A DNA stretch of 64,000 nt. Origin: [Clostridium] clostridioforme AGR2157 (lineage in GTDB: Bacteria > Bacillota > Clostridia > Lachnospirales > Lachnospiraceae). Positions within the stretch are counted from its first letter, which is position 1, and the number at the start of each line of letters is the position of its first letter. Positions 43,289 to 52,408 of this stretch are shown here, piece after piece. Made by a program: the position numbers and the translations under genes. The stretch lies in NCBI RefSeq assembly GCF_000424325.1, contig NZ_AUJR01000022.1:1-64000 (forward strand). The letters are read 5' to 3'. A model generated the notes under the pieces. The model made no database searches and had not been told where the DNA came from. It saw nothing but the letters and a program-made list of their open reading frames with translations.

Positions 43289-45154
43289 ATGAAGATATTA
43301 AGTCTGCACATCGAGGGATTCGGTAAATTCCACGACCTGGATATCTCCTTTAAGGACGGGCTGAATGTAGTGTACGGCAAAAACGAGGCCGGCAAATCCA
43401 CCCTTCACACCTTTATCAGGGGAATGCTCTTTGGTATTGAGAAACAGAGGGGCCGGGCAGCCAGGAATGACATCTACAGCAAATACGAGCCCTGGAAGGG
43501 AAGCGGCACCTACGAGGGATGGATGCGGCTGGAGAGCGAAGGCCAGATATACCGTATCCAGAGAAGGTTTCAGAAGCAGAACAAGGATCTGACCATTGTC
43601 AATGAAACTCAGGGCAGAGAGGTTGAACCCACCAGAGCCCTCCTGGACCAGCTGCGCTGCGGCCTGTCAGAAACAGCCTACGACAACACCATCAGCATCG
43701 GCCAGTTAAAATGCGCCACGGACGGAGGCATGGTGGCTGAGCTGCGCAATTACATCGCCAACCTCAATACCTCCGGCAGCATTGCCCTGAATATAACCAA
43801 GGCCACTGCATACTTAAAAAGCCAGAGGCGGGAGCTGGAGAATCAGATGGTTCCTGAGGCTGCACGCAGTTATACCGCCCTTTTGGGGGATATACGCAAG
43901 ACGGAGCAGGAAATATCCGCGCCCCAGTATGCCAACCAGTTAATTGAGTACCGCAACAAGAAGAATGAAATCAAGAAACAGCTGGACAGCTGTCAAAAGG
44001 AAAAGGAAGGTCTGCTTGAAAAGTCCGCCAAAGGACGGCAGATTCTTTTAAACAGCCAGTTTACAGATCAGGAATCCGTGCAGAAATACATGGAGGACAC
44101 CAGGAAGCTTTACGGTGAATACCAGAACACCCTGGCTGCATGCAGTAAGAAATCCAGGACTGTCTGCGCCGTATTCATGTTCCTAATCACCCTGGCCTTC
44201 GCAGGAGCCGCCGGGCTGTGCCTGGCGGCGCCGGACCTGGTGCGCTCCCTTGTGCTTCTTCCATTTCCCCTTACGGCCGCAGCAGGGATATCAGGCGCCA
44301 TTGCCCTGGCTGCCTGTATAACCGGCATCCTTAAGCTGGGCAAGAACCGCCGGTTCCGAAAGGAGCTGGACACCAGCACCCGCCTTCTCCAGGAAATATT
44401 CGCCCGTCACCTGGGTGACTCCAGCATTTCCCAGGATGCCATGAACGCATTGGAGGGGAGGATGGCGGAGTTTCTCCGGCTCAGCAAGGCCGTGGAACAG
44501 TCTGAACAGACCCTGGTGCAGTTATCAGAGGAGATTGGAAAGCTCCAGTCCAGCGAGGACCAGTTTTCCGAGGAGATAGAGCAGCAGCAGCGTATCCAGT
44601 GGGAGCTGGAACAGAAGCTGGAACATCTGGCTGACTGCAAGACCAGGGCCGAAGCCCTGAAACATGTGCTGACGGAAAACGAGCGCATTCAGGAGGAACT
44701 GGACGCCATCGACCTGGCCCAGGACACCATGACCACCCTGTCCACCTCTATCCGCGACTCCTTCGGATTATACCTGAACAGGGAGGCTTCTGACCTCATA
44801 TCCGGTATCACCGGTGGAATTTACACCAGCATGAGCATTGACGAGAACCTGGATGTATACATGAACACGCCTTCCAAGCTGGTTCCCATAGAGCAGGTCA
44901 GCAGCGGCACCATGGATCAGATTTATCTGGCCCTGCGCCTGGCTGCCGCCAAGCTGGTCCAGAACGGCAAAAGGGATACCATGCCCCTGATTTTTGACGA
45001 CAGCTTTGTGCTGTATGATGATGAGCGCCTGAAGACAGCGTTAAAATGGCTTGTGAAGGCATATGATAATCAGATTATTGTGTTTACCTGCCATCAGAGG
45101 GAGGCGCAGCTGCTGACGGCGAATCAGGTGAAGTATCATTTAGTCCGGATATAG
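43289..45154 (+). CDS. YhaN/SbcC-like AAA ATPase with membrane hairpin
   Basis: A 621-residue SMC-like ATPase. N-terminus MKILSLHIEGFGKFHDLDIS and Walker A VYGKNEAGKSTLHTFIRG (about residue 33); the C-terminus has the ABC signature EQVSSGTMDQIYLALRLA and Walker B MPLIFDDSFVLYDDERL. Coiled-coil segments flank two strong hydrophobic segments (VCAVFMFLITLAFAGAAGLCLA and LTAAAGISGAIALAACITGIL, about residues 290-350), as in YhaN. It starts at ATG 43289 with AAGGAG 8 bases upstream. The membrane hairpin in place of the zinc hook distinguishes it from classical SbcC. Confidence 0.88.
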   Translation: MKILSLHIEGFGKFHDLDISFKDGLNVVYGKNEAGKSTLHTFIRGMLFGIEKQRGRAARNDIYSKYEPWKGSGTYEGWMRLESEGQIYRIQRRFQKQNKDLTIVNETQGREVEPTRALLDQLRCGLSETAYDNTISIGQLKCATDGGMVAELRNYIANLNTSGSIALNITKATAYLKSQRRELENQMVPEAARSYTALLGDIRKTEQEISAPQYANQLIEYRNKKNEIKKQLDSCQKEKEGLLEKSAKGRQILLNSQFTDQESVQKYMEDTRKLYGEYQNTLAACSKKSRTVCAVFMFLITLAFAGAAGLCLAAPDLVRSLVLLPFPLTAAAGISGAIALAACITGILKLGKNRRFRKELDTSTRLLQEIFARHLGDSSISQDAMNALEGRMAEFLRLSKAVEQSEQTLVQLSEEIGKLQSSEDQFSEEIEQQQRIQWELEQKLEHLADCKTRAEALKHVLTENERIQEELDAIDLAQDTMTTLSTSIRDSFGLYLNREASDLISGITGGIYTSMSIDENLDVYMNTPSKLVPIEQVSSGTMDQIYLALRLAAAKLVQNGKRDTMPLIFDDSFVLYDDERLKTALKWLVKAYDNQIIVFTCHQREAQLLTANQVKYHLVRI

Positions 45155-45159
45155 AGCAG

Positions 45160-45192
45160 AAAAACGGGCAGCCTTTGCCGGCTGCCCGTTTT
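45160..45192. terminator. bidirectional terminator
   Basis: AAAACGGGCAGCC-TTTGCC-GGCTGCCCGTTTT between the convergent yhaN-like and dctQ genes; T-runs on both sides. Confidence 0.9.
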
Positions 45193-45201
45193 CCATCCGC
45201 C

Positions 45202-45708
45202 TTATTCTGTTTTAGCGGTATTATCCTTTAAGTACTTCCTGCAATCGTATATTTTCCATAAGGCAAATATAACCAGCAGTACGCTTCCTATCAGAAAACC
45301 CATGTTAATTACCCATAAAGGATATTTAACTACAGCTGTTTTTTCATTTGTAGAAAGCTGCATCAAAATGATATTAAGACCCCAGTTAGTCGTCAGGACT
45401 TCAAACACCAGCCCAAGGGCATATTGAAGGATTTTTAAACCTCCATAGGCCTTTCTGTTATCAGATATTTTCTCCTGAATAAGATCCAGACCGATTAACT
45501 CATCGCCTATAAAAGCCAGACTGGAACAAACAAATATAGACCATACAAACAGCATTTTCAGCGTTTCATCCGTCCATGGCGCCGGCGCCTTCAGAACATT
45601 GCGGGCAAAGACAGCATACGTCTCAATTAAAATCATTATAATCCCCGCATAACCAAATATGCTCTTTACCCCTGAATCAAGCTTTGAAACAAAACCCTTC
45701 ATGTCCAT
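45202..45708 (-). CDS. dctQ: TRAP transporter small permease (DctQ)
   Basis: A 168-residue protein with four hydrophobic segments; ETYAVFARNVLKAPAPWTDETLKMLFVWSIFVCSSLAF contains the DctQ hallmark (R-x-V-x...P-W-x-E-E/T). It is the last gene of the TRAP operon, separated from dctP by the broken cyclase gene, an unusual order since dctQ normally lies between dctP and dctM. It starts 7 bases after the cyclase stop with AGGAGG inside that gene's end. Confidence 0.9.
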   Translation of the reverse strand: MDMKGFVSKLDSGVKSIFGYAGIIMILIETYAVFARNVLKAPAPWTDETLKMLFVWSIFVCSSLAFIGDELIGLDLIQEKISDNRKAYGGLKILQYALGLVFEVLTTNWGLNIILMQLSTNEKTAVVKYPLWVINMGFLIGSVLLVIFALWKIYDCRKYLKDNTAKTE

Positions 45709-45715
45709 TCCTCCT

Positions 45716-46295
45716 TTAGGGTTGTTCTGTCACTGCGAGCACTCTTATCTGGGATCCATCCGCGTTTTTTGTGTTAAGCGGCAGCGCAATCAACTGACAA
45801 GTCGGCTGTCCTACCTCCCATAAATTAGTGAGGTATTCAATCATTAATATTCCTCCCTCTTTCAGAACGAAATTATGTACCGGCTGCACGATAGGATCCT
45901 CTGGTTTTGCAGTACGGATTTTGCGTATTTCATAATCTTGCGGAAAGTCAAATCCAACCACTTTAGGATTATAGTCCCTAATCCACTTTCCTCCGTCAGC
46001 GCTGACCCAGCAGGAATTATCCCAAAATTCCACGGACTCCCAAGATACCCTTCGTCCACGGTCAGAACGGATTATAATCGTATCATAGTGTTTATCCTTA
46101 AAGGGTTCGTTTGCCCTTTCCAGCATCTGGGCGGTAATCGCCTCATTATCACCCACAAATGATAAATCCAGAATCAGACAATCCGAAATACACCAATCGC
46201 TGATTGGATATGCGTCCAGATTCTTACCGTCTGGGTCATGATGGACAGGTGCGTCAATATGGGTAAACCAATGTGGGGTCAGTTATTTTTCTCAT
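45716..46295 (-). pseudogene. cyclase-family (kynurenine-formamidase-like) hydrolase, 5' deletion
   Basis: The frame from about 46280 to the stop at 45716 encodes HWFTHIDAPVHHDPDGKNLDAYP, the metal motif H-x2-TH-x-D-x-P-x-H of the cyclase family, then a family-typical body ending LIALPLNTKNADGSQIRVLAVTEQP. The start signals are intact but belong to another frame: AAAGGGGGA then ATG 46295 reads MRKITDPT and soon stops. The usual ~50 residues between start and metal motif are missing and an in-frame TAA lies at the junction. I interpret this as a deletion with frameshift. A late GTG (46156) could yield only an incomplete protein without the metal site. Confidence 0.78.
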
Positions 46296-46312
46296 ATTCT
46301 GTAGTTCCCCCT

Positions 46313-47341
46313 TTAATTCTTCTGGATGATATCAAGAAGCTCTGTACCATTTTCATCTGTGAATACCTTCCAGGCGCTCACTGCAATCTCTTTAAATGCT
46401 TCTTTATCAGGATTTTCCACAATCTCACATCCCTTGTCCAGCAGCACCTGTTTTGCCTCTATTGTCTTTTCCTCGTTGGCTTTCCTCTGGGCCTCTTTAC
46501 CTACATTGGCTGCGTCCATGACAACCTGCTTCTGTTGGTCACTTAATTTATCCCATGTTTTTTGGCTGATTCCCATCATGAACGGGGTATAAACATGGTC
46601 TGTCAGTGTTATATACTGCTGGACCTCGTAAAACTTTCTTGATACAATTTCATGAAGCGGATTCTCTTCCGCACTGACAGTGCCCTGCTGCAATGCCGTA
46701 TATAACTCAGATGCGTCTATGGTTGTGGGCAGAGCTCCCAAAGCCTTCCATGTCTCTACCTGTACGGTTGCAGGCAGTGTCCTCATCTTAATACCATTTA
46801 AATCCGCCGGTGTCGTGACCGGCCTCACATTATTGCTGAGTTCACGGAAACCGTTCTCCCAGAAAGCCAATCCCACGATTCCCTTTTCGGCAAACTTCTC
46901 AAATATTTTTTCCGAAGCAGCTCCATCTACAGCTGCTCTGGCCTCTTCCAGATTATCAAACAGGAACGGAAGCTGGAATACTTCTACCTCCGGAACCAAG
47001 CCTGAAAAATAGGCGGTACCAGATACCCCAATATCAATTGTTCCCTGCTGAAGTCCCTGCACCATGGATGTGGCATCGCCCAAAGCCGTATCATAATAAT
47101 CCGTCGCTTTCAGGGGACCGCCGCCAATCTCATTGATATAGTCTACCATAGCCTTTAACCCGGTGCCGGTGGGCGTGTTCTCCGCCACAGAACCAGCAAA
47201 TACACTGAGTTCAATTGATGCTTCTGCTGTTTTTGCCTCTGTTCCTCCATTATCAGCGGAAGCTGGTTGATTTGCTTTGCCGCAGCCACCCATACTTAAT
47301 ACAGCTGATGCCAATAACATATACAGTGCAGTCTTTCTCAT
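46313..47341 (-). CDS. dctP: TRAP transporter substrate-binding lipoprotein (DctP)
   Basis: A 342-residue receptor. Signal peptide with lipobox SMGGC (Cys20). TGLKAMVDYINEIGGGPLKATDYYDTALGDATSMVQGLQQGTIDIGVSG follows the DctP pattern, and LNGIKMRTLPATVQVETWKALGALPTTIDASELYTALQQGTVSAEENPL includes the conserved Arg that pairs with the ligand carboxylate. An acidic organic compound is the likely ligand. Located between dctM and the cyclase remnant. Confidence 0.94.
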   Translation of the reverse strand: MRKTALYMLLASAVLSMGGCGKANQPASADNGGTEAKTAEASIELSVFAGSVAENTPTGTGLKAMVDYINEIGGGPLKATDYYDTALGDATSMVQGLQQGTIDIGVSGTAYFSGLVPEVEVFQLPFLFDNLEEARAAVDGAASEKIFEKFAEKGIVGLAFWENGFRELSNNVRPVTTPADLNGIKMRTLPATVQVETWKALGALPTTIDASELYTALQQGTVSAEENPLHEIVSRKFYEVQQYITLTDHVYTPFMMGISQKTWDKLSDQQKQVVMDAANVGKEAQRKANEEKTIEAKQVLLDKGCEIVENPDKEAFKEIAVSAWKVFTDENGTELLDIIQKN

Positions 47342-47361
47342 AATAAAATCCTCCTTATGTT

Positions 47362-48639
47362 TTATTTCATTAACGCCGGCAGTAATGTTGAGATGCCAGG
47401 TATTAATACAATCGCTATGGTCCCTGCTATAATTGAAGCAATAAGTACCGGTAAATGCGGTATGATTTTATGAATGGGCTGTCCGCCTACTGAAGATGCC
47501 ACAAACAGGTTTATTCCCACCGGAGGCGTCGCCAGGCCAATACATAAGGTAACCACCATAACCACCCCGAAGTGAATCAAAGAAATTCCATACTGGGTTG
47601 CTGTAGGAATCAATATGGGAGCAAAAATCAGAAGTGCCGGTACTGCATCTATGAAACACCCCGCAACAATCAGAATGAATACAACAGCAAACATAAACAC
47701 TGTTGGGCTTGATATTACAGAAGTAAATCCTTCTGCCACCATCTGGGGTATTCCTGCCCTTGTCAGGACCCATCCAAATGCCTGGGTGGCTGCTACTATC
47801 AGCATGATACCCGCTGCTGTCTTGACTGATTTGAATACCACCCTGCCCAGGGATTTAAAATTAAGTTCCCTGTAAACGAACAATCCTATGATAAGGCAAT
47901 AGAAACAAGTAACGGCAGAAGCCTCTGTTGGCGTAAACAGGCCGGAATAAATGCCGCCTAAAATAATGGCAGGCGCAAGTATCGCCCATATAGCGTCTAA
48001 AAATGATTTTGCCGCCCGTTTCAGGTTAAAATGACCTACCCCCTTGTATCCTTTTTTAATACATTGCCATACTACTACCGCTATGACAATTACCCCAAGA
48101 AAAAGTCCCGGTACGAGTCCTGCCAGCAGCATATCCCCCACAGATTCCCCGGATGCAACTCCATATAGAACCATAAGTATACTTGGCGGAATAAGAGGTC
48201 CAAATATTCCTCCCACAGCTTGGACTGCACTGGCGTAGCCGCCGTCATACCCTTCCTCCTGCATGGATGGAATCATGATTCCCCCAACTGCCGCGGTAGT
48301 CGCTGCTCCGGCGCCTGTCATGGCTGCAAAAATCATACTCGCCACTACCGTAACAATAGCAAGACCTCCCGGCAAATGACCTACCACTGTTCTGGCAAAG
48401 TTCACAATCCGTTTTGAAATACCGCCGGATTCCATGAGTCCGCCTGCGATTACAAAAAACGGTATGGCCATTAGTGTAAATGAGTCCACCCCTTTCAGCA
48501 TCTGCTGTCCTATGATTATCATAGGTACATCCATAAAAAGTGCCATATAAAGCACTGCAGACAGACACAACGAATATGCAATCGGAACTCCCAGAAAAAG
48601 TAATACAAAAAATACTCCCATTAAAACTGCAATATTCAA
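47362..48639 (-). CDS. dctM: TRAP transporter large permease (DctM)
   Basis: A 425-residue permease with about 12 hydrophobic segments, opening NIAVLMGVFFVLLFLGVPIAYSLCLS and containing MAIPFFVIAGGLMESGGISKRI and GGIFGPLIPPSILMVLYG, DctM signatures. I start it at TTG 48639 because AGGAGG lies 8 bases upstream. The frame stays open to 48756, but the sigma-54 promoter at 48686-48703 lies inside that extension, so translation cannot begin there; ATG 48660 is the only other option. First gene of the operon. Confidence 0.92.
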   Translation of the reverse strand: MNIAVLMGVFFVLLFLGVPIAYSLCLSAVLYMALFMDVPMIIIGQQMLKGVDSFTLMAIPFFVIAGGLMESGGISKRIVNFARTVVGHLPGGLAIVTVVASMIFAAMTGAGAATTAAVGGIMIPSMQEEGYDGGYASAVQAVGGIFGPLIPPSILMVLYGVASGESVGDMLLAGLVPGLFLGVIVIAVVVWQCIKKGYKGVGHFNLKRAAKSFLDAIWAILAPAIILGGIYSGLFTPTEASAVTCFYCLIIGLFVYRELNFKSLGRVVFKSVKTAAGIMLIVAATQAFGWVLTRAGIPQMVAEGFTSVISSPTVFMFAVVFILIVAGCFIDAVPALLIFAPILIPTATQYGISLIHFGVVMVVTLCIGLATPPVGINLFVASSVGGQPIHKIIPHLPVLIASIIAGTIAIVLIPGISTLLPALMK

Positions 48640-48685
48640 GAATCTCTCCTCCTGTCTCATATTTATATCATTCTTATATTTTTCA

Positions 48686-48703
48686 AAGCAATAATCGTGC
48701 CAA
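48686..48703 (-). promoter_or_regulatory. sigma-54 (RpoN) promoter of the dctM operon
   Basis: Minus strand TTGGCACGATTATTGCTT, a full match to the -24/-12 consensus YTGGCACGRNNNTTGCWN. It lies about 45 bases upstream of the chosen dctM start, and the neighbouring gene encodes a sigma-54 activator. Confidence 0.92.
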
Positions 48704-48774
48704 ATTATATATTCTTTCCAAATTTTTCCTCGGTTTTTTTTCAAACGTATAAACAATACACAATAACGCTAATT

Positions 48775-48804
48775 TACAACAATTTTTTGTATTATTATGT
48801 TGTA
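48775..48804. promoter_or_regulatory. candidate upstream activator site
   Basis: A perfect inverted repeat TACAACA-16-TGTTGTA, about 75-100 bases upstream of the -24/-12 promoter, the usual distance for an enhancer-binding protein site. No other obvious dyad lies in this gap. Confidence 0.45.
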
Positions 48805-48868
48805 CACCCGTTTCAAAATGTTTCTATTGGATTTCATCCATGTCTCAACGCCAATTACCAGATAACAT

Positions 48869-48907
48869 GAAAAAAGATGCTCATATCAATCAAAATGAGC
48901 ATCTTTT
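48869..48907 (-). terminator. rho-independent terminator after the sigma-54 activator gene
   Basis: AAAAGATGCTCAT / ATGAGCATCTTTT stem with a 10-base loop, followed by TTTTTTCATG on the minus strand. It separates the activator gene from the dctM control region. Confidence 0.85.
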
Positions 48908-48977
48908 CCGCTTTTTGTTAATTTTTTCCCAATTGTGGTAATAATTCGTTGCTTATGATGATTTTTGCAACGCAACA

Positions 48978-50918
48978 TTACTGCAACCCATATTTTTTCA
49001 TTTTTCTCCATAAAGTAGAACGGTCAATTCCCATGGCTCCTGCTGTCTCGCTCCTATTATATCCGTGTTCACTTAACAGGCGCTGAATGTATTGTTTCTC
49101 CTGCTCCCTTTTGCCTTCTGCATACATCATATAGGAGTGACCGGTTGTCACCGGCCGCTCTGAATACTCAGTTATTTCTATATCATCCTGCCCCAGTGCT
49201 GCCGCCATTTCTTCTTCTGTTATCATAAATCCGCTATGAACCACGCTCAACCGCTCAGCTATATTCCTAAGTTCCCTGATATTGCCTGTGAAGGCATATC
49301 GTTTAATGAGCTCCTCCGCTCCTTGGGACAGAATCGGCATTTCATAACCGAACTGATTACTGTAATATTGAAGATAGTAATGGAAGAGAAGCGGGATATC
49401 CTCACTCCGTTTCCGCAGCGGAGGGATGTATAATCTAAGAACATTCAAACGATAAAGAAGATCCTGCCGGAATTTCCCCTCGCTCACCTGTCTCTGCAGA
49501 TTTTTATTGGTAGCCGCAATAATCCGTACATCCACGGATATAACTGAATTACCGCCCACACGGCGCACTTCCCGTTCCTGCAGCACACGAAGCAGTTTAC
49601 TCTGAAATGTCAAAGGAATTTCTGCTATTTCATCCAAAAACAGTGTGCCTTTATGGGCCATCTCAAACAATCCCATCTTTCCGCCCTTTTTTGAACCTGT
49701 AAAAGCCCCCTCTACATAACCGAATAATTCACTTTCCAACAGGCTTTCCGGCAATGCCGCGCAATTAACTGCCACAAAAGCATTTCCCGCTCTCCTGCTG
49801 GCATTATGTATGCTCTGTGCAAAAAGCTCCTTTCCGGTTCCGGTTTCCCCTACCAGCAGGACATTGGAGGATACTCCCGCATATTTTCCGGCATTTTCAA
49901 TGGTCTTATCTATAATATCACTTTTATGAATAATGTCCTGAAATGTATACCGCGCAGCCAATCCTTTATCGCTCATCTGACGGCGTATCTGATTCTCCAT
50001 CTGTTGTATTCTTGAGGCATTCATAAAACTGACCACCAGCCCCGGCATGGAATTTCCTATTTTTACGGGAAGGAAATCAGTGGAAAGAGAAGTGCCTTCC
50101 CTTAGGTATACTCTGTCCACTATGCTTTCACCAGACTCAAAACAGCGTTCCGCTTCCTCCTGCATAAACGGAGCAATTTGCCTCAGATAAGCCCCCCCCC
50201 CCCCTATTCCCAGTAATGTCTGCACAGTTGGGAACAGCTTTCTTGCTTCTCTGTTTGCTATCTCAATCTGTCCCTTATCATTAACATAAAAAATTCCTGC
50301 ATTCGAAATTTGGGTAATGATTCTAAAAAGCTCAGACTTTTCTTTTTCCTTCTTCACCCCTTCCGCAATATGAACCGCTTCTTCCAACACATTGAAAATG
50401 GTTTCACGGCTGACCTTTATAGTCACTACCGGAATAGGGCCGTTCTTGAGATACAGATATGCGGAATAGCCGCCAATAATACAGTCACACCCCTGGCTCA
50501 CTGCCTCGGCAACACAGTATTCCAAATCATGTCCCCGCTCAACCGGATGATATGAAGTTTCCACTCCGGTAATTTCTTCCATGTGTTCATATTGATACAT
50601 ATGAAAAAACCGCCCCACAATTCCCACCTTCCTGCAGCGATACATCTTCTTGGCCTCGTAGAGAGCCTGAACTATATCGTAACCTGTAATTGGGATATTA
50701 ATAACGGGTTTAGTGGGATACTGGCGTTTCAGCTCTTCAAGAGTAAAGTTACGCCCCACAAGAACATCATATTCCCTCTCCATTTTGTACTGACGAACCA
50801 TATCAACCGTCATCACTTTAAACTCCACAGTGACCTTGTTCTTTTCAGGATATTCCTTGTATACCTCCTGTACTACCGGTTCTAATTCCGGATATGGCAC
50901 TACGAATAGTATATTCAA
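48978..50918 (-). CDS. sigma-54-dependent activator with PrpR-type sensor
   Basis: A 646-residue enhancer-binding protein. Residues 1-190 form a PrpR_N sensor domain ([17 protein letters not shown]...[13 protein letters not shown]). A PAS-like domain spans 195-305. The AAA+ domain has Walker A GETGTGKE (357-364), GAFTGS (404-409, in place of GAFTGA), Walker B TLFLDE (425-430). The C-terminus is a Fis-type HTH ([25 protein letters not shown]). Residues 239-242 are four glycines encoded within a run of 13 G, so one-base slippage would truncate the protein before the AAA+ domain. It probably activates the adjacent sigma-54 promoter of the TRAP operon in response to its substrate. Confidence 0.95.
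   Translation of the reverse strand: MNILFVVPYPELEPVVQEVYKEYPEKNKVTVEFKVMTVDMVRQYKMEREYDVLVGRNFTLEELKRQYPTKPVINIPITGYDIVQALYEAKKMYRCRKVGIVGRFFHMYQYEHMEEITGVETSYHPVERGHDLEYCVAEAVSQGCDCIIGGYSAYLYLKNGPIPVVTIKVSRETIFNVLEEAVHIAEGVKKEKEKSELFRIITQISNAGIFYVNDKGQIEIANREARKLFPTVQTLLGIGGGGAYLRQIAPFMQEEAERCFESGESIVDRVYLREGTSLSTDFLPVKIGNSMPGLVVSFMNASRIQQMENQIRRQMSDKGLAARYTFQDIIHKSDIIDKTIENAGKYAGVSSNVLLVGETGTGKELFAQSIHNASRRAGNAFVAVNCAALPESLLESELFGYVEGAFTGSKKGGKMGLFEMAHKGTLFLDEIAEIPLTFQSKLLRVLQEREVRRVGGNSVISVDVRIIAATNKNLQRQVSEGKFRQDLLYRLNVLRLYIPPLRKRSEDIPLLFHYYLQYYSNQFGYEMPILSQGAEELIKRYAFTGNIRELRNIAERLSVVHSGFMITEEEMAAALGQDDIEITEYSERPVTTGHSYMMYAEGKREQEKQYIQRLLSEHGYNRSETAGAMGIDRSTLWRKMKKYGLQ
50192..50204. repeat. 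homopolymer of 13 C (13 G in the coding strand)
   Basis: Thirteen consecutive C on the plus strand inside the activator gene. The coding strand reads ATA-G13-CT; with 13 G the frame is open. With 12 G a stop follows within three codons, with 14 G after about 18 codons. Confidence 0.93.
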
Positions 50919-51024
50919 CCTGGTGCGCCCTCCTCTGTTTATTATAATTACATCTGCCGCGCCATAAATTACACAGGTCCTGCAATCTACAGGACCTGTT
51001 TACATAGCTGTTATATTTAAAATT

Positions 51025-52137
51025 TTATGACCGTCCCTCATCCTGCCCCGCATCCTGATACATCCTAATGGCCTCCGTAATATTAGACGCCGAACCAGCC
51101 TGTATGATTCTGGAAAGCTGGGCCAGTTTTTCCGGCTGCAGGAATTCCCTCCCCAGGTATGGACCGTATATGTCTGCTATACGTATATTCTGTTCCCTGA
51201 TACTGCTCTCAAGACTGCGAAGATTCGCGGACACTTCGTCCAGCTCCTGCCTGAGCCTGTCCAGCTTATCCTTATGACTGGCTATGATTTCATCTGTAAT
51301 GATGGTTTTTGTCACATTCTCAAAGGTACTCAGAGCGTCCTTTTTCCTGGAAGCAATCTCCGACAGCTCCTGCTCAACACAGGCAATCTCATCGTCATAT
51401 TTTTCAAGGTCATATAAATCCTCACTGCCGTCCTTCTGAATGGTTCTGGTAATGACCTTTATTTTCTTCTGGTTCGACCTCAGGTGGTTGCGTATATCCC
51501 TTCCCCTCTTAAGTGTATCCTGATGACGGAGTCTGGTCTTATTGCCGATCATCACATAAAGCCCGCCAAACAGGATGACATCCACAAAATACACAGCCGC
51601 CAGATACCAGATAACCCTCTGGGGAATCAGAAAATAGACACCGCACGGAATTCCCAAAAAGCAGATTACCAGGGTAAGCAGGAAAATCATAATTTCCCTA
51701 ACCCCTCTGGGATAGTACAGAGCATAATAAAATGTGGTCCCGCACCAGGCGGGTACCCGGTTCTTCTGGAACAATGTCCTCATCTGGACCTTCAGGTCAC
51801 GGTTGTGTTCCCGCAGCTCGCTGGTCTCCTCGGCAATCCGTTCCTTTACCCCCTGGCTCTTGGCCTTCTCCCGTTTTGCCCTGGCCTTCTTGAGACGTTC
51901 CTGCCCTTTTCCAATCTCCTGGTCATAGCTGGAATTAATCTCATCCAAACGCTTCTTAATAGTCTGGTTCACGGAGTCAGACACAGCCTTCCTGGCAGTC
52001 TCAAGCTCCCGCTCTTTCATCTCTTCCTCGTCCGCCAGCTGGCCGGCCGTATTCTGGTCACAGTTAAGACGGTACACCGCATCCCTGGCATCTGCCAGGA
52101 ACTTTACATAATCCGTAATTGCCTGTCCCACCTGCAT
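51025..52137 (-). CDS. coiled-coil protein with two central membrane segments
   Basis: A 370-residue protein of no recognised family. Residues 45-120 form a charged coiled coil (RLDEINSSYDQEIGKGQERLKKARAKREKAK), residues ~145-205 hold two hydrophobic segments (EIMIFLLTLVICFLGIPCGVYFLI, VIWYLAAVYFVDVILFGGLYVMI), and residues 215-335 form a second coiled coil. The result resembles membrane-tethered scaffold or SMC-like spacer proteins. AGGAG precedes the ATG. Stands alone between a regulator gene and a divergent small gene; function unknown. Confidence 0.8.
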   Translation of the reverse strand: MQVGQAITDYVKFLADARDAVYRLNCDQNTAGQLADEEEMKERELETARKAVSDSVNQTIKKRLDEINSSYDQEIGKGQERLKKARAKREKAKSQGVKERIAEETSELREHNRDLKVQMRTLFQKNRVPAWCGTTFYYALYYPRGVREIMIFLLTLVICFLGIPCGVYFLIPQRVIWYLAAVYFVDVILFGGLYVMIGNKTRLRHQDTLKRGRDIRNHLRSNQKKIKVITRTIQKDGSEDLYDLEKYDDEIACVEQELSEIASRKKDALSTFENVTKTIITDEIIASHKDKLDRLRQELDEVSANLRSLESSIREQNIRIADIYGPYLGREFLQPEKLAQLSRIIQAGSASNITEAIRMYQDAGQDEGRS

Positions 52138-52327
52138 TTCCTCCTTATGGGAACGTTTATCATTACGTATAGCTTACTACAAATAATCCCCACGGGCAAG
52201 GGATGTTACAAAAAATTCAAATATGGCCGAAGAATGTACTGTTATTTACATTCCCTTTTTGAACGGGTATTTAACCAGTACACCCAGACCTCGCCTTCCA
52301 GGTATTGTAAACAATACAAAAAATGAC

Positions 52328-52356
52328 TTTTAAAACACCGGATTAGATGTTATACT
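52328..52356 (+). promoter_or_regulatory. putative sigma-A promoter
   Basis: TTTTAA (52328-52333), 17-base spacer, TATACT (52351-52356), 52 bases before the small gene at 52409. Confidence 0.5.
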
Positions 52357-52408
52357 AAAACATCAGAAACCTATATGTCCGCCAATAGTTTGCGAAAGGA
52401 GAAGCTTT

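Noticed and set aside
48640-48756. Longer start for dctM (464 residues)
   Set aside because: The sigma-54 promoter lies within that extension and a good ribosome site serves TTG 48639.
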